A stretch of DNA of 64,000 nt from Actinopolyspora lacussalsi subsp. righensis (GCF_900116555.1 NZ_FPAT01000014.1:62001-126000); one strand, 5' to 3'. Shown: positions 1 through 8,921, numbered from the stretch's first letter. The notes: generated by a model not told the origin, from the sequence alone. Numbers and translations: made by a program.

Positions 1-403
1 CGTCGACGATCTGGCAGGCGCTACGGTCGAGGACCTGTTGCCTGCCCGCGTCGACGCTGAGTTTGCTGTCTTTGAGTCGGCGGTGCACCGCCCGCACCAG
101 CACCCCGGCGAGGCCGCGGGCTCGTGCCGGGTTGGACCACAGGTCGGGGGGAAACCCGGCGTGTTCGGGGGTGACGCGGACTTCGCAGCGGCTGGCCGGG
201 GCGTAGGGGTCGGGCTGGACCCGCTGTATCTGCAGCGTGAACCCGTCGAAGGACCAGGTGCCGGTCAGCGACTTGTAGCGCCCGTAGCTGGCGCCGTGCA
301 TCGACCTGAGTTGGTCGCGTAGCCCCTGGGCGGTGCGATTGGTCGGTTCGGCCGATTGACCACGCCCACTCGGTCCACGATTGTTACTCGCTCGTTGTGC
401 CAT
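1..403 (-). CDS. ABC-class ATPase (PF09818/COG3044), N-terminal part
   Basis: Only the first 134 codons are inside the window; the ATG is at 403 and the gene runs off the left edge. After a polar Gln/Asn/Gly-rich stretch of about 25 residues, the protein reads LRDQLRSMHGASYGRYKSL and then VQPDPYAPASRCEVRV. This is how the family of large bacterial predicted ATPases of the ABC class begins, ahead of its nucleotide-binding core. The Walker motifs would lie outside the window and cannot be checked. The cellular role of this family is not established. The gene is transcribed away from the muramidase gene on its right. Confidence 0.75.
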   Translation of the reverse strand, partial: MAQRASNNRGPSGRGQSAEPTNRTAQGLRDQLRSMHGASYGRYKSLTGTWSFDGFTLQIQRVQPDPYAPASRCEVRVTPEHAGFPPDLWSNPARARGLAGVLVRAVHRRLKDSKLSVDAGRQQVLDRSACQIVD

Positions 404-573
404 CCCCCGATGGGTACCCGAGCCGTCGGTGAATATCCAATCGAGTTCTCCCCGGCGCGTGTGACAGGGCCTGACGGGGCGCTTTCGGTAGCCTCCCAGC
501 CGGGTCACGGCGACACGGTGCGTGTTTGAACGCGCGGTCGTCACCACCCGAATCATCGAGGAGGATCACCGTC

Positions 574-1368
574 GTGAGCGATGTCAGCTCCGCAGCCAGC
601 CGATCACGTCGACACCCCGGAACGAAACCGCGCCGCGCGGCCCGTCTGGCGAGTGTGCTCGCTGTCACCGTGGTGGGACTGGCCACACCCGCCGCAGCGG
701 CCCCCCACGCCCCCGGCCCTCTCACCTCCGGCGCCACCGTCGCCGGGATGGACGTCAGCGGGCACCAGGGCACGGTGAACTGGAACTCCGCCTGGCGCCG
801 GGGCGCCCGGTTCAGCTACGTCAAAGCCACCGAAGGCACCGGGTTCCGCAGCCCGACCTTCTCGTCGCAGTACGAAGGGGCGCTGCGTGTGGGAATGCTG
901 CGCGGGGCCTACCACTTCGGCCGCCCCGACCTGTCCGGCGCGGCCGAACAGGCCCGGTTCTTCGTCGCCAACGGCGGCGGATGGTCCCCCGACGGGCACA
1001 CCCTTCCGGGAGCGCTGGACATCGAGTACAACCCGTACGGGCCCGACGACTGCTACGGGCTCTCCCCCGCCGCCATGTCCGGCTGGATCGCCGAATTCAG
1101 CGACACCTACCGCGCGTTGACCGGCCGTTTCCCCGCTGTCTACACCACCCGCCACTGGTGGAACACCTGCACCGCGGCCAACCCGGACTTCGCGGGCAAC
1201 AATCCCCTGTGGGTGGCACGGTACGGTCCACGGGTGGGGGAGCTTCCCGCCGGCTGGGGCAGTCACGCGATCTGGCAACACGACAACCGGGGTACGTTTC
1301 CCGGCGACCAGAACCTGTTCAACGGCGACATGGCCGCGCTGAAACGGTTCGCCACCGCGGCTCCGTGA
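574..1368 (+). CDS. Secreted GH25 muramidase (lysozyme)
   Basis: A secreted glycoside hydrolase family 25 enzyme that would cleave the MurNAc-GlcNAc bond of peptidoglycan outside the cell. The GTG at 574 is preferred over an ATG 48 nt earlier because GAGGAG lies ten bases upstream of it. The 264-residue product starts with a basic stretch and a signal peptide ending near PAAAA (about residue 43). The catalytic domain opens with GMDVSGHQG (Asp near 60) and carries the acidic pair DIEYN (Asp149 and Glu151), as expected for GH25. It ends with a Trp-rich C-terminal part (HWWNTC, IWQHD). No separate wall-binding domain is present. The gene converges on the LCP gene, with a hairpin between them. 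Confidence 0.9.
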   Translation: MSDVSSAASRSRRHPGTKPRRAARLASVLAVTVVGLATPAAAAPHAPGPLTSGATVAGMDVSGHQGTVNWNSAWRRGARFSYVKATEGTGFRSPTFSSQYEGALRVGMLRGAYHFGRPDLSGAAEQARFFVANGGGWSPDGHTLPGALDIEYNPYGPDDCYGLSPAAMSGWIAEFSDTYRALTGRFPAVYTTRHWWNTCTAANPDFAGNNPLWVARYGPRVGELPAGWGSHAIWQHDNRGTFPGDQNLFNGDMAALKRFATAAP

Positions 1369-1406
1369 GCCCGCGGCCCCGTCTCCCGCACACCCCGAGT
1401 CCGGAC

Positions 1407-1430
1407 GGGCACCGGCCCCAGCCGGTGCCT
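1407..1430. terminator. Bidirectional hairpin between GH25 and LCP genes
   Basis: GGCACCGG and CCGGTGCC form a perfect 8-bp stem around a 6-nt loop. It lies between two convergent genes and has no U-tract, as is common in high-GC actinobacteria. Confidence 0.6.
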
Positions 1431-1443
1431 CCGGTGGCCGTCG

Positions 1444-2556
1444 CTAGCCCAGCATCCGCTCGGAAACCGCCCGGTCGGCGGCGATGGCCTCGAACAGCCG
1501 CGACGCCCGCTGTGAATCCCACTGCACCACCGACTGGTCGTTGAGCCTGTCGAACCCGGCGATGGGCACCGTGCCGGACAACCCCTCGCCGGAGGAAATG
1601 TCGCCCATCGCTCCCGCCAGCCCCGCCAGGTGCCACGCGTGATCACCGTTGTCGAGCAGGAACGTGTCGCCGGTGGCCGAGATCAACGGAAACATCCGGA
1701 ACGGGTTGAGCAACGTCGTCGGGCTGGTGGTCTTGTCGATCAACGCGCCCAGCAGTTTGCGCTGGTTCTCCACCCGCTGCAGGTCCCCATCGGCGTAGGC
1801 GCGGCTGCGCACGAAGCCCAACGCCTGCGACCCGTCGAGCCGCTGGCAGCCGGCGGAGAGGTTCACCCCCGCCTTGGGGTCGTCCATCGGCTGGTCCAGA
1901 CACATCTCGACCCCGCCGACCGACTCGACCAGATTGGCGAATCCCCCCAGGCCGATCTCGGCGTAGTGATCCATGTGCACCCCGGTGATCGTTTCCACCG
2001 TGCGCACCAGCAGCTGCGGGCCGCCGAACGCGAACGCCGCGTTGAGCTTGTTCCGCCCGTGTCCGGCGATGGGCACCGAGGAATCCCGCGGCAGACTGAC
2101 CAGCACCGGCTTGCCCCCACCGGCGGGAATGTGCATCAGCATCATGGTGTCGGTGCGCCTTCCCCCGGCATCGCCCGCCGAAAGCTCCTCACGCCGCGAC
2201 TCGTCGAGTCCCTCACGGCTGTCGGAACCCACCAACAACCAGTTCGTGCCGGGCGTGTCCTCGACCCGCCCCGGGTAGTCGGCCAACGCGTCGGTGCGCT
2301 GCAGCGAACTGTCGACATAGACCACGAGCCCCACCAGCAGCAGCACCACCAGCAGCAGCGTGACACCGATCCCGCGGCCCCACCGTCGCTTCTTCCCGCG
2401 CTTGGGGGTCGAAGCCGCACCGGAACCAGAATGCCCGCGGGACGACGACCTCCCCCCGCGCGAACCGCCGGCACGGTAGTAGTCGTATCCGCCCCGTTGC
2501 TGCCCGCGGGACGCCGAACCTCGCCCGTCCGGCTGCTTCGCCGACCAATCGCTCAT
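1444..2556 (-). CDS. LCP-family cell-wall glycopolymer transferase
   Basis: LytR-CpsA-Psr family protein, 370 residues. Members transfer undecaprenyl-linked glycopolymers onto peptidoglycan on the outer face of the membrane. The start MSDWSAK at 2556 was chosen because the frame upstream of it is out of character. The first ~60 residues are a Gly/Ser/Arg-rich cytoplasmic tail, followed by one membrane helix (VTLLLVVLLLVGLVVYV) and the extracellular LCP domain. That domain shows LLVGSDSRE, the RTDTMMLMHI motif and SLPRDSSVPI, which hold the arginine and aspartate residues that bind pyrophosphate and magnesium. The YADGDLQRVENQR segment is also typical. No C-terminal LytR_C domain follows. It converges on the muramidase gene; both act on the wall, but shared regulation is not shown. 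Confidence 0.9.
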   Translation of the reverse strand: MSDWSAKQPDGRGSASRGQQRGGYDYYRAGGSRGGRSSSRGHSGSGAASTPKRGKKRRWGRGIGVTLLLVVLLLVGLVVYVDSSLQRTDALADYPGRVEDTPGTNWLLVGSDSREGLDESRREELSAGDAGGRRTDTMMLMHIPAGGGKPVLVSLPRDSSVPIAGHGRNKLNAAFAFGGPQLLVRTVETITGVHMDHYAEIGLGGFANLVESVGGVEMCLDQPMDDPKAGVNLSAGCQRLDGSQALGFVRSRAYADGDLQRVENQRKLLGALIDKTTSPTTLLNPFRMFPLISATGDTFLLDNGDHAWHLAGLAGAMGDISSGEGLSGTVPIAGFDRLNDQSVVQWDSQRASRLFEAIAADRAVSERMLG

Positions 2557-2742
2557 GCCCGGTAATTTATCCGCGCCCCCCACCCTCGCCGAAACGGGCC
2601 ATCACCCGACAGACACCCCGGAATCACCCGACAAGCCCCACAGCCCCACCGGTCACCACACAACACGCCCGAACCGACACCGACCGCCACCATCGGCCCC
2701 GTCGACTGTCCCGCCCCGAACACCGAAAGGCATCATCAAGTC

Positions 2743-4227
2743 ATGAACACCCACGACCAGCCACACCACCCCAGGGAAACCACCGTCCTCGACGCCGTGC
2801 CCCGCGGTCTGCTCATCGACGGAACATGGCAGTCCGCCGCCGCGGAACGCACCTTCGACGTCGAAGACCCCTCCACCAGCACGACCCTGTGCGCCGTGCC
2901 CGACGCCACCGCCGACGACGCGCTGCGCGCGCTCGACGCCGCCGACCGGGCCCAGTCCTCCTGGGCTTCGTACCCGCCCCGCCACCGCGGCGAGATCCTG
3001 CGGCGCGCCTTCGAGACGATCACCAGCAGGCACGAGGACCTGTCCCTGCTGATGACGCTGGAAATGGGCAAACCGCTGGCCGAGTCCCGCGCCGAAGTCA
3101 CCTACGCCGCCGAATTCTTCCGCTGGTTCGCCGAGGAAGCCGTCCGCATCGACGGCGATTACGCCGTCTCCCCCAACGGCAGCGGACGGATGCTGGTCAC
3201 ACGCCAACCGGTCGGACCGTCGCTGATGGTCACCCCCTGGAACTTCCCCATGGCCATGGGCACCCGAAAAATCGGTCCCGCCGTGGCGGCGGGCTGCACC
3301 ATGGTGATCAAACCCGCCCACCAGACACCGCTGACCATGCTGGCCCTGGGCGAGATCCTCACCGAAGCGGGACTGCCCCACGGCGTGCTCAACATCATCA
3401 CCGCCCGGCACGCCGACGAGGTGATGCGCCCGCTGATCACCGACCCCCGCGCCCGCAAACTCACCTTCACCGGCTCCACCCAGGTGGGACGCACCCTGAT
3501 CGAACAATCCGCCCGACAAGTACTCAAAACCTCCATGGAACTCGGCGGCAACGCCCCGTTCCTGGTCTTCGACGACGCCGACGTCGACGCCGCCGTCGAC
3601 GGGGCCATGCTGGCCAAAATGCGCAACATCGGTGAAGCCTGCACCGCGGCCAACCGCTTCTACCTGCACCGCGACATCGCCGAGGAATTCACCGACAAAC
3701 TCACCCGGCGCATGCGAGCACTGCGCCTGGGACGCGGTGTCGGCGACAACGTCGAAGTCGGCCCGCTGATCGACTCCGCCCAACGCGACAAAGTCACCGA
3801 ACTCGTCGACGACGCCGTCGGCCAGGGCGCGCGCGTACTCACCGGCGGCAAAGCCGAAACCGGAACCGGCTACTACTACCCACCCACAGTCCTGACCGAT
3901 GTTCCCCCATCCGCCCGCCTGACCAGCGAAGAAGTGTTCGGGCCCGTAGCGCCGATCAGTACCTTCACCGACGAGGACGAAGCCGTCACCGCCGCCAACA
4001 ACACCGAGTTCGGGCTGGTCAGCTACGCCTACACCCGGGACATGCCACGCGCGCTGCGCGTCAGCGAATCCCTGCAGACCGGCATGGTCGGACTCAACCA
4101 GGGCGTGGTCTCCAACGCCGCCGCACCCTTCGGCGGAGTCAAACAATCCGGCATCGGCCGCGAAGGCGGCAAGATCGGCATCGACGAATACCTGGAAACC
4201 AAATACATCGCCGTCGGCGGGCTGTGA
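2743..4227 (+). CDS. gabD: NAD(P)-dependent succinate-semialdehyde dehydrogenase-like
   Basis: Aldehyde dehydrogenase superfamily enzyme of 494 residues, the usual length for succinate-semialdehyde dehydrogenase, which oxidises succinate semialdehyde to succinate in GABA catabolism. Visible active-site elements are the oxyanion Asn in TPWNFP (Asn167), the cofactor Lys in VIKPA (Lys190), the general base in MELGGNAP (Glu266) and the nucleophile in GEACTAANR (Cys300). The C-terminal FGGVKQSGIGREGG segment is also diagnostic. The GEAC version, rather than GQTC, and the general sequence fit the SSADH branch, but substrate cannot be fixed from sequence. It converges on a GntR/FCD regulator that may control it. 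No GABA transaminase gene is adjacent. Confidence 0.82.
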   Translation: MNTHDQPHHPRETTVLDAVPRGLLIDGTWQSAAAERTFDVEDPSTSTTLCAVPDATADDALRALDAADRAQSSWASYPPRHRGEILRRAFETITSRHEDLSLLMTLEMGKPLAESRAEVTYAAEFFRWFAEEAVRIDGDYAVSPNGSGRMLVTRQPVGPSLMVTPWNFPMAMGTRKIGPAVAAGCTMVIKPAHQTPLTMLALGEILTEAGLPHGVLNIITARHADEVMRPLITDPRARKLTFTGSTQVGRTLIEQSARQVLKTSMELGGNAPFLVFDDADVDAAVDGAMLAKMRNIGEACTAANRFYLHRDIAEEFTDKLTRRMRALRLGRGVGDNVEVGPLIDSAQRDKVTELVDDAVGQGARVLTGGKAETGTGYYYPPTVLTDVPPSARLTSEEVFGPVAPISTFTDEDEAVTAANNTEFGLVSYAYTRDMPRALRVSESLQTGMVGLNQGVVSNAAAPFGGVKQSGIGREGGKIGIDEYLETKYIAVGGL

Positions 4228-4233
4228 CAGGGG

Positions 4234-4296
4234 CGCACTCCCGTATCCGAGCGGCGCCGTCGCCGCCACGACGGGCCGCCCGGATACGCGGGTGCG
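4234..4296. terminator. Long hairpin between gabD and GntR genes
   Basis: CGCAC-CCCGTATCCG on the left pairs with CGGATACG-GGGTGCG on the right, across about 31 nt. The imperfect 16-bp stem occupies nearly the whole convergent gap and should stop transcription from both sides. Confidence 0.65.
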
Positions 4297-4297
4297 T

Positions 4298-4987
4298 CTA
4301 CTGCTCGAGCGAAGCCGTCAACCGCTGCAACGCATCGTTCATGTGCTCCTCCAACCGCGACAGCAACAACCGCTCGTCCCCGGCCTCGATCGCATCCACC
4401 AGCCCCTTGTGCTCATCGACCAACGCCTGCGTGTCCGCCGGATACGTATCAACCAACGCGGCCAGACACATCCGCTTCTCCACCAACAACGTCTGCGCCA
4501 TCCGCTGCAGCCGAGGGCTGCGAGAAGCCGCCACGAGCGTCTCGTGAAACTCCTGATCGGCCTCGGTGAGCCCGTCACGGTCATCCTTGGCCACGGCAGC
4601 GACCATCTTGGCGTGCGCCCCGGTCAGCTCCGCCACCGCGTCCACCCGGTGATGCCGCACGATCTGCTCACACGCGCTGCGCTCGACCGCCAGCCGCGCG
4701 ACATACACATCGTGGACATCCTCGGGCTCCATCGTGGTCACGAACAGACCCCGGTGGGGTTCACTGTGCAGCAGTCCTTCCTGAACGAGGCGCTGCATCG
4801 CCTCCCGCAGCGGCCCACGACTGACACCCAGCTGCGTGGCGAGATCGGCCTCACCCAGCTGACTCCCCGGAGCCAACGAGCCATACATGATCGCCGAACG
4901 CAACTGATCGGCGACGATCGCCGCCGTGGACTTGCGCTGAACCGGTTCCAACTCCCCGGCCTGGTTCTGTTCGTCGACTCCCAACAT
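4298..4987 (-). CDS. GntR-family transcriptional regulator, FCD subfamily
   Basis: A 229-residue regulator of the FadR-C (FCD) class. A winged helix-turn-helix spans about residues 20-85 (SQLGEADLATQLGVSRGPLREAM). An all-helical ligand domain follows, with the metal-site pattern ADQEFHETL, DEHKGLVDAI and EEHMND. Regulators of this type usually repress genes for small carboxylic acids or their precursors. The start at 4987 has GAGAGGG seven bases upstream; a longer reading frame to 5326 has no site and looks non-coding. The gene faces gabD, so the aldehyde dehydrogenase is the obvious candidate target. No clear binding site for it was seen between gabD and its upstream neighbour. Confidence 0.88.
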   Translation of the reverse strand: MLGVDEQNQAGELEPVQRKSTAAIVADQLRSAIMYGSLAPGSQLGEADLATQLGVSRGPLREAMQRLVQEGLLHSEPHRGLFVTTMEPEDVHDVYVARLAVERSACEQIVRHHRVDAVAELTGAHAKMVAAVAKDDRDGLTEADQEFHETLVAASRSPRLQRMAQTLLVEKRMCLAALVDTYPADTQALVDEHKGLVDAIEAGDERLLLSRLEEHMNDALQRLTASLEQ

Positions 4988-5720
4988 CTCGCACCCTCTC
5001 GTCATTCGAGGTCCCCACCCCTGACCGCGGGAGCGGGGCGGCTGCGGCACGTCGACGACGCGCTCCCGGAAACAAGCCCGACCGGCCACCCGGACAGAAC
5101 CGGCCCCCGACCGAACAAGACCCGGTGAACACGCATGACACACCACATCCGCGTCCGAAACAGCGACAGGAACGACACCCGAACGCGGAACACCCCCGCG
5201 CCCGTTTCGCCACCCGCACAGGTCTCGGCACGATCGGCGTCTCGGTGACGGACGATCCTCGCTCGTCACGAGTAGCGGAGGCACGCGTGCCGCCAACAGC
5301 GCATTCGCGCTCGCGGTACGCGCCACCGAGAACTCCCTTCACGTGTGCGCGCCCGAACGGGCACGCACAACGGCGCCCGACCATCACAACTCAAGACGCC
5401 GATTGTTGACAATGCTACCCCCTTGGTCACCGGTGCCCTAACCACGAAGGGCACTCGACACCGACGAAAAAACCGACCGTGACCAGAAACCCACACCCCG
5501 TCATGCGACGCTCCACAACCGGACGCGACAGCCCCACCACCACCGGGTGCCGCAGACCACACCCCGCCGGGCGACAACCACAACGCACCAGGACCGGCCG
5601 GACACCACCGACAATCGAACGGCCACCACCGGCACCCGAAACCGAACGGCCCCGAACGCACGGATTCGCTCTCCGCGCAACACCGATCGGTGCCACACCG
5701 ACCCACACCCGTGACACGGT
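4988..5720. other. 733-bp region without a convincing gene
   Basis: It lies between the GntR start and the F420 oxidoreductase. The leftward frames crossing it are Arg/Cys/Gly-rich, lack ribosome sites and overlap the neighbouring gene, so they are treated as non-coding. The plus strand is strongly A/C-rich. The only distinct site is the short inverted repeat at 5402-5413. Confidence 0.6.
5402..5413. promoter_or_regulatory. Candidate GntR-type operator
   Basis: ATTGTTGACAAT is ATTGT and ACAAT around two bases. Its TTGT-N2-ACAA core resembles operators of FadR/FCD-type GntR proteins. It sits 415 bp upstream of the GntR start and 308 bp upstream of the F420 oxidoreductase, so the controlled gene is unclear. 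It also contains a TTGACA hexamer, without a convincing partner hexamer. Confidence 0.35.
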
Positions 5721-6650
5721 GTGCCCGTGACGGACGAACGGATCGAGATCTCGGTACAGGCCACCCCGGACCAGACGGACACGTGGACACAGCTGGCACG
5801 CCGCTGCGAGCACCTGGGTGTTCGGGCGCTGCTGGCAGCCGACCACCCGGGTGTCGGCGCATCACCGTTCGTGGCCCTGGCCGCGGCGGCAGCCGCCACC
5901 TCGACACTGCGAGTGGGCACCTACGTCCTCAACACCGGCGTGCGGGACCCGCTGCTGATCGCCGCCGACGCGGCCACCCTGGACGTGATCTCCGACGGTC
6001 GCGCCGAAATCGGCCTCGGAGCCGGACACACCCCCGCCGAATGGGAAATGACCGGACACACCCGCCCCTCCCCGGCCGCGCGAGTGCGCAGGCTGCGCAC
6101 GGTGGCCACGGCCGTACGCCAACTGCTCGACGGATCCACCGTTCCCGCCGACGACCTCGCGGCGCTGCGCGAGGTGTCCCTGCAGGCACCCCGACCGATC
6201 CAACAACGAATACCGCTGCTGGTCGGCGGCGCCAACCCGGACCTGCTGCGCTGGGGCGGGGCGCACGCCGACGCCGTCGGGCTGTCCGGACTGGGCCGCA
6301 CGCTGCCCGACGGGCACTCCCACACCGTGTCCTGGTCACCGCAACGCGTGGACGCACACGTCGAGCGGATCCACCGCGGCGCACGGGCCGCGGGCACGAA
6401 CCCACCGACCGTGGAGGCGCTCGTGCAGCAGGTCGTGGTCACCGACGACCGGCACGCCGCTGCCGCGCCCCTCGCCGAGCAGCTCGACACGCCGATCGAG
6501 GACATCCTGGCCGTGCCCTACCTCTGGATCGGCACCACCGACGAAATCATCGAGCAGCTCCACACCGCCCGCCACCGGTGGGGCATCACCCGCTGGGTCG
6601 TCCGCGGCGACGCCCTCGACCACGCCGTGCCCGTCCTCAACCGGCTATGA
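5721..6650 (+). CDS. LLM-class F420-dependent oxidoreductase
   Basis: Bacterial luciferase-like TIM-barrel enzyme of 309 residues. In actinobacteria this family uses reduced coenzyme F420 or FMN for hydride transfer to diverse substrates. Evidence is the ordered set ALLAADHPG near residue 40, LRVGTYVLNTGVRDP near 75, the DVISDGRAEIGLGAGHTPAEW segment near 95, and IPLLVGGANPDLLRWG near 170. The AEIGLGAG element is the family hallmark. It lacks a signal peptide and should be cytoplasmic. The start is a GTG at 5721, with a second GTG two codons later equally possible. The substrate cannot be told. It stands alone between two unrelated genes on the same strand. Confidence 0.83.
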   Translation: MPVTDERIEISVQATPDQTDTWTQLARRCEHLGVRALLAADHPGVGASPFVALAAAAAATSTLRVGTYVLNTGVRDPLLIAADAATLDVISDGRAEIGLGAGHTPAEWEMTGHTRPSPAARVRRLRTVATAVRQLLDGSTVPADDLAALREVSLQAPRPIQQRIPLLVGGANPDLLRWGGAHADAVGLSGLGRTLPDGHSHTVSWSPQRVDAHVERIHRGARAAGTNPPTVEALVQQVVVTDDRHAAAAPLAEQLDTPIEDILAVPYLWIGTTDEIIEQLHTARHRWGITRWVVRGDALDHAVPVLNRL

Positions 6651-6767
6651 ACCACCCACCGACGCTCCCCGCCCGGCGCACATGCGCAGCGCGACGTTCA
6701 GAGGCCGATACGACAACCCGATAAACGGATTGCTCGACCGCACGGCGAACGGCCATCGTGTCAGGAC

Positions 6768-7754
6768 ATGGACCGCGACGCCGGCGTGATCGTGTCACGG
6801 GCTGCTCGTGCGCGCCCCAGGCCCGCGGTCGCCCTGGGTGCGCTCGGTATCGCCACGTCCGGGATTTTCATCGACCTGTCCGGCGCGTCACCGGGCACTG
6901 CCACGTTCTTCCGGTGCGCGCTCGCGTTGCCGTTGCTGTGGCCGCTGGCCCGCGGTGAACGGCGCCGGACGGGTGGGCTGTCGTGGCGCGGCGGTGTCGT
7001 CGCGGCGGCGGCAGGAGCGTTCTTCGCCGGGGACGCGATGTTGTGGACGCAGGCGATCCTCGAGGTCGGCGCCGGGGTGACCGCGGTGCTGGTCAACACG
7101 CAGGTGATCATCGTTCCACTGCTGAGCTCACTCGTCGACCGCGAGCGCCTACCGCGCTCCTTCCCGGTCGTCGTTGGCTGCATGGGCACGGGCATCGTGC
7201 TCACCGGCGGAATCCTCGGCACCGGAGTCTCCGGCGACGCTCCGGCACGAGGAACGGTCCACGCCGTGCTGGCCGCGTTGTGCTACTCGGGATTTTTGTT
7301 CCTGCTGCACCGCGGCGGGCGTACCGAAGGAGTGGTGCAGTCCTACTGTGGCGTGCTCATCTCGGCAGCCGCCGTCTCGATCACCGTTGGAGTGCTGTGG
7401 CAGGGCATCACTGTGACACCCGGCTGGGTGGCGTTGGGATGGTTGGCCCTGACAGCGGTGTGCGGCCAGGTCGGCGGCTGGTTGTTGGTCGCCCTGGCGA
7501 CCTCTCGGCTGAGCAGCACGGTCAGCTCGGCTCTGCTCATGCTGACCCCGGTCGGTGCTCTCCTCCTGGGCGCTCTCGTCCTCGGCGAGCGGCCTACGCT
7601 CCCGCAGCTGCTCGGCTGCGCCCTGATCCTCGCCAGTGCCTACGCCGCGTCCGGCTCGTTCCACCGCCGCTTCACGAACACCGGTGGGAAACCGCGTGAC
7701 AGTGCCTCCTGGACCGATCGGGCTGAGCAGCCGGACCGGAACGGCCTCCCCTGA
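6768..7754 (+). CDS. EamA/DMT-family transporter
   Basis: An inner-membrane protein of 328 residues with about ten hydrophobic helices arranged as two EamA repeats, the layout of drug/metabolite exporters. The first repeat holds GALGIATSGIFIDLSG and FFRCALALPLLW. The second ends with SALLMLTPVGALLLGALVLGE, where the Pro and the closing Glu are typical. A charged tail of about 35 residues follows the last helix. No substrate can be assigned. The start is uncertain: the ATG at 6768 has AGGA very close, and an in-frame GTG six codons on is an alternative. A strong hairpin follows the stop. Confidence 0.82.
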   Translation: MDRDAGVIVSRAARARPRPAVALGALGIATSGIFIDLSGASPGTATFFRCALALPLLWPLARGERRRTGGLSWRGGVVAAAAGAFFAGDAMLWTQAILEVGAGVTAVLVNTQVIIVPLLSSLVDRERLPRSFPVVVGCMGTGIVLTGGILGTGVSGDAPARGTVHAVLAALCYSGFLFLLHRGGRTEGVVQSYCGVLISAAAVSITVGVLWQGITVTPGWVALGWLALTAVCGQVGGWLLVALATSRLSSTVSSALLMLTPVGALLLGALVLGERPTLPQLLGCALILASAYAASGSFHRRFTNTGGKPRDSASWTDRAEQPDRNGLP

Positions 7755-7790
7755 CCGCACCGTGAGGGGTGTTCCGATTCGGGAACGAGA

Positions 7791-7827
7791 GTCCGTCCCG
7801 CGCCGGCGATGTCGGCGCGGGACGGAC
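7791..7827. terminator. Strong bidirectional terminator hairpin
   Basis: A perfect 15-bp stem (7791-7805 with 7813-7827) closes a 7-nt loop between the convergent DMT and pectate lyase genes. Confidence 0.85.
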
Positions 7828-7866
7828 GGCCTCGCCACTGTCGGGATCCGGCAGTGACGAACGACA

Positions 7867-8655
7867 TCATTCGAACGTGATGTCGGACTGGTCGTAGAGG
7901 CAGTTCGCCCCTGGACCGCTGCCGACCTCTTCGGGCTCGCCGGAGTCCTCGATGCCCTCGTACCAGGAGCAGATTCCCATCTCGGAATCACCGACGATCG
8001 TGATGTCGGAGAACTCGGCGGTGTCACCGTAGTTGATATTGACACCGGCCAGCGTGTCGCCGGGAGCGGTGGCGGTCACATTGTCGATGACCACGTGGCG
8101 GTCGACCTGGTCGCTGCAGTTGCCGCAGGAGCGGTACAGCTTGCCGAAGTCCTCGACCCGGAAGTCACTGATCGTCATGGTTCCCGCGCCGTTGGCCTGA
8201 AACACCTTGTCCGCGGCGTACTGGGCACCGCCGCCCCGCACGGTCATCGTGGCCGAGGCGTCGTCGGCGTCGAACGTCGCGGCGTCCTCGCCGACGTCCT
8301 CCCACCACACGTTGCGCAGGGTGCAGGAACCCTCGCAGTGGATCCCGTCGGCGGCCGGGGCGCCGATGATGACGTTTTGCAGCGTGGCCCCGTCGGCGAG
8401 CTCGAAGATCGGTGGCTGCCCCTCGGTCTGGTCACCGCTGCCGAGCTCTCCCTCGCCGTAGTATCGGGTCAGACCACCGTCCATCGTGCCCTCGACAGGG
8501 ATCGTGGCATCCACAGCCTGCTCTCCCCGCGCATCCGGCACGGGCACTTCGGCGTGTCCGTACGGAACCGCCACCACCATTCCCAGCACCGTCATCGTGG
8601 ACAACGTCGCCAGGTACAGACTTTTCCGAATTCGGGACGAAACACCTGTCAACAA
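7867..8655 (-). CDS. Secreted pectate lyase, family PL3
   Basis: Extracellular polysaccharide lyase that would cleave polygalacturonate by beta-elimination with calcium. The mature part follows family PL3 closely: VDATIPVEGTMDGGLTRYYG, PPIFELADGATLQNVIIG, DGIHCEGSCTLRNVWWEDVG, the repeated KVFQANGAGT segment and FGKLYRSCGNCS, ending in a Cys pair. The start is uncertain. A TTG at 8655 with AAGG about nine bases upstream gives a normal signal peptide (RIRKSLYLATLSTMTVLGM ending at GHA), whereas the ATG further in would leave one too short. The gene stands alone, facing away from a methyltransferase, with a possible LacI-type operator directly upstream. Confidence 0.88.
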   Translation of the reverse strand: MLTGVSSRIRKSLYLATLSTMTVLGMVVAVPYGHAEVPVPDARGEQAVDATIPVEGTMDGGLTRYYGEGELGSGDQTEGQPPIFELADGATLQNVIIGAPAADGIHCEGSCTLRNVWWEDVGEDAATFDADDASATMTVRGGGAQYAADKVFQANGAGTMTISDFRVEDFGKLYRSCGNCSDQVDRHVVIDNVTATAPGDTLAGVNINYGDTAEFSDITIVGDSEMGICSWYEGIEDSGEPEEVGSGPGANCLYDQSDITFE

Positions 8656-8676
8656 AGCTCTTACCTTTTCCTGTCG

Positions 8677-8694
8677 GGAAAGAAAACGCTTTCC
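8677..8694. promoter_or_regulatory. Candidate LacI-family operator upstream of pectate lyase
   Basis: GGAAAG and CTTTCC form a perfect inverted repeat around AAAACG. The inner GAAAACGCTTTC resembles operators of LacI-family sugar repressors. It lies 22-39 bases upstream of the proposed start, a position where a repressor would block transcription. No LacI gene is in the window. Confidence 0.45.
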
Positions 8695-8852
8695 AAAACA
8701 GGCTAGGCCGGACCTGCCCCTTGCCCCAGTGCCCGATCTTCCCCGCCGACTGCTCCGAACGCTCCGTGCGCGCTGGTTCGCACGGTCCTCACCCACGCGC
8801 CGGGCAACCATCCCGGACCGCCGAGCCCGCCACCACTGTCACTGTCGAGAAC

Positions 8853-8881
8853 TGGGCAGTCACCGGCAGCGCACGTAGAGT
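8853..8881 (+). promoter_or_regulatory. Candidate promoter for the methyltransferase
   Basis: TGGGCA and TAGAGT are 17 bp apart. The predicted start near 8888 leaves a leader of about 34 nt before the ATG at 8922. Confidence 0.4.
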
Positions 8882-8921
8882 GTGGCCGACAAGATCACCC
8901 GACACCGAACGCGAGCACCCC

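Noticed and set aside
5266-5907. Long leftward open frames upstream of and overlapping the F420 oxidoreductase
   Set aside because: They are Arg/Cys/Gly-rich, lack ribosome sites and family motifs, and run antisense to a clear gene. Such open frames are expected in very GC-rich DNA.
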